This document shows positions 52,329 to 60,054 of a stretch of 64,000 bases of DNA, piece after piece. Source of the stretch: Moheibacter sp035515075 (GTDB taxonomy: Bacteria; Bacteroidota; Bacteroidia; Flavobacteriales; Weeksellaceae); NCBI GenBank assembly GCA_035515075.1, contig DATJBZ010000037.1, positions 1-64,000 of the forward strand, given 5' to 3'. A model generated the notes under the pieces. The model saw nothing but the letters and a program-made list of their open reading frames with translations. It ran no database searches and was not told the DNA's origin. The stretch's first letter is position 1; every line of letters starts with the position of its first letter. The position numbers and the translations under genes are program-made.

Positions 52329-53615
52329 ATGCCAAATAATATAGAATTGCGTTCTGAGTCTGTTCAAGAAATTCTGAGCAATCCGCCATCTTGGATTATT
52401 CGATGGGGGAATACAGTTATTTTCATGACTATATTGTTGGTGATTGTCATTTCTATTTTTGTAAAATATCCTGATTTTATCAGTTCCCAAGTGTTGATAA
52501 CTACCCAAAATCCACCTGAGAAAATTGAAGCGAGAACCAATGGGAAATTAGAAAAAGTATTGATTGAAAATCATCAAAAAGTATTTCCTAAACAAGTTTT
52601 AGCAGTGATTGAAACCAGTGCCAATTATGAAGACATTCTACAACTGACACAGATATTGGATACCCTTCAACCCAATCCTCATCATTTTAATTTTCCAATT
52701 GCATTAACGAGAAATTTAAATCTTGGTGAGTTAGAAATCAATTATATTCAATTTGAAAAAGCCTATACAGATTATGTGCTCCAAATGAATTTACAGCCAC
52801 ACTCAGTTGAAAGAACGTCTGGAAAACAATCTTTGTCTGAAATTGAAAGAAGAATCATCAGTTTACAAGCGCAAAAGAAAATTGAACAAGGAAAGCTAAA
52901 TTTAGAAAAAAAAGACTTGGAAAGAAATCAAAGTCTATTTGATCAAGGGGTTATTTCTGCCAATGAGTTAGAATTGAGTAATATTCAATATTTGCAAGCC
53001 CAACAAAACTATCAGAACATTGATTTGTCTCTTTCTCAATTGTATGAAAGCAAAACGAATGCACAAGGTGGTTTGATGAGTACCGACATTAGGCAAAAAC
53101 AAGACGAACAAACCTTGTTGATGAGTGCATTGCAGATGTTTGATGATTTGAAAAGAAGTTTAAAGAATTGGGAACAAACCTATTTATTGCGTTCTTCTAT
53201 ACATGGTAAAGTGAGTTTTCAAACGTATTGGGGTGAAAACCAATTTGTAAAGTCTGGAGAGGTTATTTTCACAATTTTACCGGATGATAAAAATAGCTTA
53301 TTGGGAAAATTAGTTGTTCCCGCACAGAATTCTGGGAAAATAAAACCAAATCAAAAAGTATTGATAAAATTAGATAATTATCAATTTCAAGAGTTTGGAA
53401 TCATAGAAGGAGAAGTTCGGAACATTTCACTTTCTCCTGATGCCGAAGGTAATTATTATGTAGAGGTAGCTTTGCCTAAAGGACTCAAAACTTCGTACAA
53501 TCAAGATTTAAATTTTGACAAAGAAATGCAAGGTGCTGCTGAAATTGTCACCGAAGATCTGCGATTAATTGAAAGAGTCTTTTATCAATTCAGAACTTTA
53601 TTTCAATTTCAGTGA
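52329..53615 (+). CDS. HlyD-family periplasmic adaptor
   Basis: 428 residues: an N-terminal cytoplasmic part, one membrane helix (about 27-48, VIFMTILLVIVISIFVKY), a lipoyl-like half (NGKLEKVLIENHQKVFPKQVLAVIE), a coiled-coil hairpin (about 160-260) and a closing barrel (LRSSIHGKVSFQTYWGENQFVKSGEVIFTILP). It would link the C39 exporter to an outer-membrane TolC-like channel, which is not in the window. Being in the right half while the ABC gene ends the left half supports shared export. Confidence 0.92.
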   Translation: MPNNIELRSESVQEILSNPPSWIIRWGNTVIFMTILLVIVISIFVKYPDFISSQVLITTQNPPEKIEARTNGKLEKVLIENHQKVFPKQVLAVIETSANYEDILQLTQILDTLQPNPHHFNFPIALTRNLNLGELEINYIQFEKAYTDYVLQMNLQPHSVERTSGKQSLSEIERRIISLQAQKKIEQGKLNLEKKDLERNQSLFDQGVISANELELSNIQYLQAQQNYQNIDLSLSQLYESKTNAQGGLMSTDIRQKQDEQTLLMSALQMFDDLKRSLKNWEQTYLLRSSIHGKVSFQTYWGENQFVKSGEVIFTILPDDKNSLLGKLVVPAQNSGKIKPNQKVLIKLDNYQFQEFGIIEGEVRNISLSPDAEGNYYVEVALPKGLKTSYNQDLNFDKEMQGAAEIVTEDLRLIERVFYQFRTLFQFQ

Positions 53616-53655
53616 ATTTTTAAAGTTATATTTGATTGAATTACAAATCAAATGC

Positions 53656-53907
53656 ATGAGAAACATACTGTTTATTTTAATCGGATGCATGGGCATTTCT
53701 TTGTTGGCGCAAGATCAACTGAGGATTGAATACGAATTGGTAGAGCCTGAAGAAAATTTCAGAGATGAAAGTTTGTCCGCTGGCATAGAAATCTTCATTC
53801 CAAAAAGATACTATGAATTGATTGTCAATCAAGAAGAAACCAATCGTTTGCGTAAAGAAATAGGTTTGGAACCGTTGAAAGACGATGAGTTTAAAGTTTG
53901 TGAGTAA
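53656..53907 (+). CDS. Small exported protein of the RiPP locus
   Basis: 83 residues from MRNILFILIGCMGISLLAQ, a signal peptide, then a beta-rich opening (QLRIEYELVEPEENFRDE) and a helical end RLRKEIGLEPLKDDEFK. The end loosely resembles the C-termini of the two locus lipoproteins (RKSIGLPSLAYDDFK). Whether it is a complete gene or a remnant of a larger exported protein cannot be told. Confidence 0.6.
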   Translation: MRNILFILIGCMGISLLAQDQLRIEYELVEPEENFRDESLSAGIEIFIPKRYYELIVNQEETNRLRKEIGLEPLKDDEFKVCE

Positions 53908-53917
53908 ATATTGAGCC

Positions 53918-54862
53918 ATGAAAATCCAATCCCTCTTTTATTTGACAGTTTTAACAAGTTTCTGCACTTTGTTTTATTGTGGAAATGTTGCTGATTTCAA
54001 AGACGCTTCACAAAGTTCAACAGAAAAAGAAGTGAATTACATTCCTTATTATTTGAAAGTTTACGAAGCAGATAGTTTGTATTTGGTAGGGGATTATGAG
54101 CGCTCTTTCAAAATATTGGATAGTTTATTTCAGGAGTATGAACCGATCAGAACCGAGAATTTCGAAACAAAAACCTATTTGAAAAGTGCTTATTTATCGA
54201 ATCAGCAGATGGATGAGAAAAAGTATTTTGAACAATTGTTTACAGCATTTGGGTATGGTTGGATGTATTTGAAACACGATTCGATTTTACTAAAAATAGC
54301 CGAAAGGAATCAACACGACAGCGCAAGTATCGCATTGTTGGAAAATCAATATTTGCGCACAATCGATGTGGAATTAAGGCAAGAAATCACCGCAATGGTT
54401 CAGAAAGAAAATTCCAATATAAGCGCGTTTTTTGAATCTGAGAATGAACAAGATTGGTTGCATTTGGAGCCTCAACACGAAAAAAGATTGTTAGAGATAT
54501 TTCAAATGAAAATTTATCCCAATTATAAAAACTGCTGTGTTGAGCTGTTGGATATGAAAGAAAATAGGGATTCTGACATAACTACTTTGTTGCTTTACAC
54601 CCGATTGGATACGCGGATGACTCATTTTGAACCGTTGATGCTGCAGTTTGTGAAATCAGGCGAATGTGATCCTTTTCATTATGCGTTGATGATGGATCAA
54701 TGGTATTTGTTCAGTGGAAAAAATCAATTGTATGGCACTTATCCGCAAGCGCCCATCGTGGATAGTGCCAAGGTCGACCGCAACAGGAAAAGCATTGGTT
54801 TACCAAGTTTGGCCTACGATGATTTCAAATGGAAACAACAGTTGTCCAACAATTCTCAGTAA
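53918..54862 (+). CDS. RiPP-locus lipoprotein B (paralogue of 48856)
   Basis: 314 residues with a lipoprotein signal (FCTLFYC). It has the same 41-residue block as lipoprotein A (54023-54145, 112 of 123 nt identical), then a diverged helical middle and a related C-terminus (LYGTYPQAPIVDSAKVDRNR, IGLPSLAYDDF). It lies 10 bp after the small exported gene and is the last gene of the locus. Function unknown. Confidence 0.75.
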   Translation: MKIQSLFYLTVLTSFCTLFYCGNVADFKDASQSSTEKEVNYIPYYLKVYEADSLYLVGDYERSFKILDSLFQEYEPIRTENFETKTYLKSAYLSNQQMDEKKYFEQLFTAFGYGWMYLKHDSILLKIAERNQHDSASIALLENQYLRTIDVELRQEITAMVQKENSNISAFFESENEQDWLHLEPQHEKRLLEIFQMKIYPNYKNCCVELLDMKENRDSDITTLLLYTRLDTRMTHFEPLMLQFVKSGECDPFHYALMMDQWYLFSGKNQLYGTYPQAPIVDSAKVDRNRKSIGLPSLAYDDFKWKQQLSNNSQ

Positions 54863-54948
54863 AGTCCAACGCAGTTGCTCCAAGTTAGATACTTATCAGC
54901 TGATCACAATTATTTATCAAAAAATGGCTAAAATGAAGCTTGAGGTTG

Positions 54949-54956
54949 TATCTTTG
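54949..54956 (+). promoter_or_regulatory. -7 element of the suf operon
   Basis: TATCTTTG, a perfect TAnnTTTG match, 23 nt before the sufA-like ATG at 54980. The -33 region is weak. Confidence 0.5.
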
Positions 54957-54979
54957 CATTTAGAATAAATCTAAATAAA

Positions 54980-55309
54980 ATGATTCAAGTATCGGAAGAA
55001 GCAAAAAGCAAAGTAATTTCCTTGATGGCAGAAGATGGAATGGATATTACGAATAGTTTCGTTCGTGTAGGTGTGGAGAGTGGAGGCTGTTCGGGTTTGT
55101 CCTATAAATTGAGTTTTGATCAATCCCAACACGAGGATGATCGTTTGTTTGAAGACAATGGCGTGAAAATATTGGTGGACAAAAAGTCTTTCCTTTATTT
55201 GGTAGGGACGGTTTTAGAATATTCAGGCGGATTGAACGGCAAAGGTTTTGTATTCAATAATCCGAATGCAAACCGTACGTGTGGTTGTGGAGAAAGTTTT
55301 GCACTATAA
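54980..55309 (+). CDS. A-type Fe-S cluster carrier (SufA/IscA/HesB family)
   Basis: 109 residues with the three conserved cysteines in GGCSGL (near 37) and CGCGESF (near the end), the usual cluster ligands. It carries Fe-S clusters from the SufBCD scaffold to target enzymes. First gene of the suf operon. Confidence 0.93.
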   Translation: MIQVSEEAKSKVISLMAEDGMDITNSFVRVGVESGGCSGLSYKLSFDQSQHEDDRLFEDNGVKILVDKKSFLYLVGTVLEYSGGLNGKGFVFNNPNANRTCGCGESFAL

Positions 55310-55322
55310 AACAATTGGGGCG

Positions 55323-56177
55323 TTGAACTATTTGAAATACATGTTGGTGGTTGTTTCGGTGGGCGCAATGGGGCAATCGAAAATTGAGGAAGCCAGTTTC
55401 AAGGTATTTGAACCAACAGGAGCTTCGTTGTCCATCAATCAATTGTACACCCAAAACTTTTTCTTTGGGAATTTTGGTTTGAAACAACTCGTGCATGCCG
55501 TTCCCATGAACTTGGAATCGGTCAAAACCATTGAAATCAGCGCATCTACCGCCAAACAGACCCAACAAAAAGTGATGCAATTGCATTACAATCCAGAAGG
55601 GCTTTTGACGGAAATGAACATCTTTCCTGCATTTTTTGGCGAAGCGATGACGGTAAAATACGTTTACCAAGATGGATTGTTGGTCCAAGAAAACATTCGA
55701 CAAGGTACAGCGGAGAAATCCAACCAATTCTATTACAAAGGTGATCAGATGGTGGTATTGACCCACAAAGGCATTTTGGACATTTACACTCAACAAGGCG
55801 AGGTGCTTTCCAAAAGAAGTTACATCGATGGAGAATTGGTGTTGAACGACCGTTTCACGGGCAATTGTAGAACGACGACTTATCAAAAAAGGCCGATTCA
55901 CAAAATTTGTTTCAGCAATCTGAAATTGACATTGCCTTTGGCCATTGAAGAATTTACCCAAAATGAAAATGACGAAGGGAAAGTGGTTTTGCAAATAGAC
56001 CAAACCTTGAAAATCGCAGCAATCGACGCAAATGATTACCGCATTTTCAACAACGACAAAGAAGAATATCAATTAACCTTAAATACTGATGGGCGTGTGG
56101 AGAAATTTGCTTATTATGGAAACAAATCCACCAACACTGCAGCAGTAGATTTTACATTCAAATATATAATCCATTAA
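55323..56177 (+). CDS. Exported protein of unknown function inside the suf operon
   Basis: About 284 residues. A TTG at 55323 gives a good signal peptide (NYLKYMLVVVSVGAMGQ); the ATG at 55341 would give a shorter one. The mature part is beta-rich with YD/toxB-like repeat phrases (QLHYNPEGLLTEMNI, VKYVYQDGLLVQENI, NQFYYKGDQMVVL). It lies 13 bp after sufA and 1 bp before sufB, so it is co-transcribed, but a secreted protein has no obvious part in cytoplasmic cluster assembly. The 272-codon frame on the opposite strand is judged a shadow. Confidence 0.75.
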   Translation: MNYLKYMLVVVSVGAMGQSKIEEASFKVFEPTGASLSINQLYTQNFFFGNFGLKQLVHAVPMNLESVKTIEISASTAKQTQQKVMQLHYNPEGLLTEMNIFPAFFGEAMTVKYVYQDGLLVQENIRQGTAEKSNQFYYKGDQMVVLTHKGILDIYTQQGEVLSKRSYIDGELVLNDRFTGNCRTTTYQKRPIHKICFSNLKLTLPLAIEEFTQNENDEGKVVLQIDQTLKIAAIDANDYRIFNNDKEEYQLTLNTDGRVEKFAYYGNKSTNTAAVDFTFKYIIH

Positions 56178-56178
56178 A

Positions 56179-57636
56179 ATGAGTAATACTAAATATACAG
56201 AAGACGATTTAAGGGAAGAATTGTCAAGCGAAAAGGAGTATGAGTTTGGTTTTACAACCGATATAGCATACGAAGAATTCCCTATGGGATTGAGCGAGGA
56301 CATCGTTCGAGAAATTTCCAAAAGAAAGAACGAACCCGAATGGATGACCGAGTGGCGATTGGAAGCTTACCGAGAATGGTTGAAAATGGAGGAGCCGGAA
56401 TGGGCCAACATCCATTATGAAAAACCGGATTTTCAGAACATTACTTATTACGCAGCGCCGATTCAAAAGCCTGTTTTGAACAGTTTGGACGAAGTCGATC
56501 CTGAATTATTGAAAACTTTCCAAAAATTGGGGATTTCTGTCGAAGAGCAAAAGCGATTGAGCAACGTAGCGATGGACATCGTGGTGGACAGTGTGTCTGT
56601 AAAAACTACTTTCCAAGATACTTTGTCGGATTTGGGGATCATTTTCATGTCAATCAGTGAAGCCGTTCAAAAGCATCCTGAATTGGTCAAAAAGTACATT
56701 GGGAGAGTCGTGCCAAGAACCGATAATTTCTATGCGGCATTGAATTCCGCTGTCTTTTCTGATGGTTCATTCTGTTACATTCCAAAAGGCGTAAAATGCC
56801 CGATGGAATTGTCCACGTATTTTAGAATCAACAAAGAAGGAACAGGACAATTTGAGCGTACCTTGGTAATCGCAGACGAAGGATCTTTTGTTTCTTATTT
56901 GGAAGGTTGTACTGCACCATCTCGTGACGAAAACCAATTGCACGCAGCTGTTGTAGAATTGATTGCGATGGACGATGCGGAAATCAAATATTCCACCGTT
57001 CAAAACTGGTATCCAGGCAACGCAGAAGGCGTGGGCGGTGTTTTCAACTTTGTGACCAAAAGAGCCATTGCGGAGAAAAATGCCAAAATCTCATGGACAC
57101 AAGTAGAAACAGGTTCAGCCGTGACTTGGAAATACCCGAGCTGTATTTTGAAAGGAGACAATTCCATTGGTGAATTTTATTCTGTGGCGGTGACCAACAA
57201 TTACCAGCAAGCTGATACAGGAACCAAAATGATGCACATTGGAAAAAACACCAAATCGACCATCATTTCCAAAGGAATTTCAGCCGGTCGTTCGCACAAC
57301 TCTTACCGTGGTTTGGTGAAAGTAGCGGCAGGAGCAGAAGGCGCTAGAAACTTCTCTCAGTGTGACTCCTTGTTGATGGGCAACGAATGCGGTGCGCATA
57401 CTTTTCCATACATCGACATCAAAAACAAAACCGCACAAGTAGAGCACGAAGCAACGACTTCCAAAATTGGGGAAGACCAATTGTTCTATTGCAACCAAAG
57501 AGGAATTGATACCGAGAAAGCCATTGCTTTGATCGTGAATGGATTTAGCCGTGAAGTATTGGACAAATTGCCGATGGAATTTGCCGTGGAAGCCAGAAAG
57601 TTGTTGGAGATTTCATTGGAAGGTTCGGTAGGATAA
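56179..57636 (+). CDS. sufB: Fe-S cluster assembly protein SufB
   Basis: Scaffold subunit of SufBC2D on which new Fe-S clusters form. 485 residues with the family signatures NSAVFSDGSFCYIPKGVKCPMELSTYF-type core, YLEGCTAP, TVQNWYPG and the C-terminal GISAGRSHNSYRGLVK and GIDTEKAIALIVNGF. Start and length are typical. Confidence 0.97.
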   Translation: MSNTKYTEDDLREELSSEKEYEFGFTTDIAYEEFPMGLSEDIVREISKRKNEPEWMTEWRLEAYREWLKMEEPEWANIHYEKPDFQNITYYAAPIQKPVLNSLDEVDPELLKTFQKLGISVEEQKRLSNVAMDIVVDSVSVKTTFQDTLSDLGIIFMSISEAVQKHPELVKKYIGRVVPRTDNFYAALNSAVFSDGSFCYIPKGVKCPMELSTYFRINKEGTGQFERTLVIADEGSFVSYLEGCTAPSRDENQLHAAVVELIAMDDAEIKYSTVQNWYPGNAEGVGGVFNFVTKRAIAEKNAKISWTQVETGSAVTWKYPSCILKGDNSIGEFYSVAVTNNYQQADTGTKMMHIGKNTKSTIISKGISAGRSHNSYRGLVKVAAGAEGARNFSQCDSLLMGNECGAHTFPYIDIKNKTAQVEHEATTSKIGEDQLFYCNQRGIDTEKAIALIVNGFSREVLDKLPMEFAVEARKLLEISLEGSVG

Positions 57637-57664
57637 AATAATTAATTAATAAAACCATAGACTT

Positions 57665-57689
57665 TGTACTTTGTACACTGTGCTTTATA
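57665..57689 (+). repeat. Short dispersed repeat, copy B
   Basis: Partner of the repeat at 179-203 (22 of 25 identical), in the 65-bp gap between sufB and sufC. Function unknown. Confidence 0.45.
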
Positions 57690-57701
57690 TACCATAAAGA
57701 T

Positions 57702-58460
57702 ATGTTAACAATAAAAAATTTACACGCAAGAATAGAAGAAGGGACAGAAATCCTAAAAGGAATCAATTTAGAAATCAAACCCGGTGAAGTACACGCCATC
57801 ATGGGACCAAATGGTTCTGGAAAATCGACTTTATCTTCTGTCATTGCAGGAAAAGAAGACTATGAAATCACCGAAGGAACCATTGATTTTTACAACGAAG
57901 ACTTGATTGAAATGGGACCGGACGAACGAGCGCACAAAGGCATCTTCTTGTCATTTCAGTACCCGATTGAAATCCCTGGTGTTTCTGTGACCAACTTCAT
58001 CAAAACGGCCATCAACGAAACCCGAAAAGCCAACGGCTTGGAGGACATGAAAGCAGCAGAAATGTTGAAATTGATCCGTGAAAATGCAGACAAATTGGAC
58101 ATCCGCAAAAACTTCTTGTCCCGTTCTTTGAACGAAGGTTTTTCAGGAGGAGAAAAGAAAAGAAACGAGATTTTCCAAATGTTGATGTTGAATCCCAAAT
58201 TGGCGATTTTGGACGAAACCGATTCTGGTTTGGACATCGACGCTTTGAAAATCGTTGCTGATGGCGTGAATGCTTTCCGAAATGAAAACAACGGTGTCTT
58301 GTTGATCACCCACTACCAAAGATTGTTGGATTATGTGGTACCCGACTTTGTTCACGTATTGAGCGATGGGAAAATCATCAAATCAGGCGACAAAAGCTTG
58401 GCTTTGGAATTGGAAGATCGTGGATACGATTGGGTGTTGGAAGAAGTAGCAGGTCAATAA
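57702..58460 (+). CDS. sufC: Fe-S cluster assembly ATPase SufC
   Basis: ABC-type ATPase of the SufBC2D complex. 252 residues with Walker A GPNGSGKS near residue 33, the signature FSGGEKKRNEI, Walker B LAILDETDSGLDIDAL and a switch His (LLITHYQRLL). No membrane part. Confidence 0.97.
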   Translation: MLTIKNLHARIEEGTEILKGINLEIKPGEVHAIMGPNGSGKSTLSSVIAGKEDYEITEGTIDFYNEDLIEMGPDERAHKGIFLSFQYPIEIPGVSVTNFIKTAINETRKANGLEDMKAAEMLKLIRENADKLDIRKNFLSRSLNEGFSGGEKKRNEIFQMLMLNPKLAILDETDSGLDIDALKIVADGVNAFRNENNGVLLITHYQRLLDYVVPDFVHVLSDGKIIKSGDKSLALELEDRGYDWVLEEVAGQ

Positions 58461-58520
58461 GTAGAATTGAAATTTTGGGAAAATGCGTTTTCTCAAATCA
58501 AACGGATAAAGAATAGATAA

Positions 58521-59843
58521 ATGAGTGATTTAAAAGAAAGTTTGGTTTCAAGGCATTTGGTTTTCAATGAGAAAAATCCAAAAGTAAAATGGATGGGCGA
58601 TTTGCGCCATGAAGCCATCGATATATTTGACAAAAAGGGATTTCCACACCGCAAAATTGAGGAATGGAAATTCACCAATTTGGCACCGATTTTAAAGAAA
58701 GATTACAAACTTTTCCCGGAAACTGAGGGGATTTCCATCGAATACAATGAGGTAAAACAATACCTTTTGCATGACATGGATACCTACGACATTGTTTTTG
58801 TCAACGGCGTGTACAGCAGTTACCTTTCTTCCACGACCCATGATGATGGCGACATTTGTGTGTTGTCTTGCGCCATGGAAAAAATGGTGTACCAACCCGT
58901 GATCGAAAACTATTACGCGAAAATAGCTCCCAAAGACGAAAGTTTGGTCGCCTTAAATACGGCCTTTTCAAAAGACGGCGCTTACATTCATATTCCCGAC
59001 AAAACCATCGTTTCCAAGCCGATTCAGGTGATTTTTCTTTCGACTGGAAATGAAGAGGAAGTGATGTACCAACCGCGCAACTTGATTGTTTTGGGCGCCA
59101 ATGCAAAAGTACAAATCATCGAACGCCACCAAACCTTGAATGGCAAAGCGAATTTGACCAATGCAGTGACCGAAATTCATGTCGGGAAAAATTCAGAATT
59201 GGATTATTACAAAGTGCAAAACGACACCGAGGCGGCTTCTTTGATTGACAATACCTACATTGAGCAAGAGCGCGACAGTGTGGCTTCGGTGCATACTTTT
59301 TCTTTTGGCGGAAATTTGACCAGAAACAACTTGAAATTCACCCAAAAAGGAGAGAATTGCAATTCGATTTTGAACGGAATTACCTTGATCAAAGGAAAAC
59401 AACATGTGGACCATCATACCAAAGTGGACCACCAATTTCCACATTGTGAAAGCCATGAGCTGTACAAAGGAATTTTTGACGAAAGTTCAAGAGGTGTTTT
59501 TAATGGCATTATTTATGTCCATCCAGAAGCACAAAAATTGAATTCTTTCCAACAAAACAACAACGTTTTGCTTTCGGACAAAGCCGGAATTGATACCAAA
59601 CCGCAATTGGAGATTTTTGCAGACGATGTGAAATGTACCCACGGTTGTACCGTTGGACAATTGGATGATTCGGCCTTGTTTTACATGCAACAAAGAGGTA
59701 TTCCAAAGGACAAAGCACAAGCATTGATGTTGTATACCTTTGCTGCAGAAGTTTTGGACCATGTCCAAATCCCTCAAGTGAAATCGAGAATTACCAAATT
59801 GATTGCTGACAAATTGAAAGTAGAAATCGACTTCGAATTGTAA
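58521..59843 (+). CDS. sufD: Fe-S cluster assembly protein SufD
   Basis: SufB paralogue and second scaffold subunit. 440 residues with the HRKIEEWKFTNL N-terminal segment, the beta-helix core (RNNLKFTQKGENCNSILNGI) and the end GIPKDKAQALMLYTFAAEVLDHV. It lies 60 bp after sufC and is followed by a terminator; sufS and sufE do not follow. Confidence 0.96.
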   Translation: MSDLKESLVSRHLVFNEKNPKVKWMGDLRHEAIDIFDKKGFPHRKIEEWKFTNLAPILKKDYKLFPETEGISIEYNEVKQYLLHDMDTYDIVFVNGVYSSYLSSTTHDDGDICVLSCAMEKMVYQPVIENYYAKIAPKDESLVALNTAFSKDGAYIHIPDKTIVSKPIQVIFLSTGNEEEVMYQPRNLIVLGANAKVQIIERHQTLNGKANLTNAVTEIHVGKNSELDYYKVQNDTEAASLIDNTYIEQERDSVASVHTFSFGGNLTRNNLKFTQKGENCNSILNGITLIKGKQHVDHHTKVDHQFPHCESHELYKGIFDESSRGVFNGIIYVHPEAQKLNSFQQNNNVLLSDKAGIDTKPQLEIFADDVKCTHGCTVGQLDDSALFYMQQRGIPKDKAQALMLYTFAAEVLDHVQIPQVKSRITKLIADKLKVEIDFEL

Positions 59844-59866
59844 CAATCAATGCAAACAATACAGAG

Positions 59867-59897
59867 AAAGCTCCAATGAAAATTGGGGCTTTTTTTG
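59867..59897 (+). terminator. Terminator of the suf operon
   Basis: Stem AAAGCTCCAAT / ATTGGGGCTTT (one G-T pair) with a GAAA loop and a T-run, 24 bp after sufD. Confidence 0.88.
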
Positions 59898-60054
59898 TGT
59901 AAAATAACGAGTGTAAAATCAGTTCACAGGAGATTTTTTGAATCTTAGTTGTTTGTAATGCGTGGAGGTTCATAGAGTTGTTTCTTTCAAGAGGTTGTGT
60001 TCAATAGCTTTGAAAGGCAATAGAATTCTGCTTAGACAACACCCTAAAAAATAA

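Noticed and set aside
55254..56072. Open frame of 272 codons on the minus strand inside the suf operon
   Set aside because: The plus-strand gene has a signal peptide, fits the operon with 13-bp and 1-bp gaps, and has plausible repeats; the reverse product is low-complexity Phe/His-rich.
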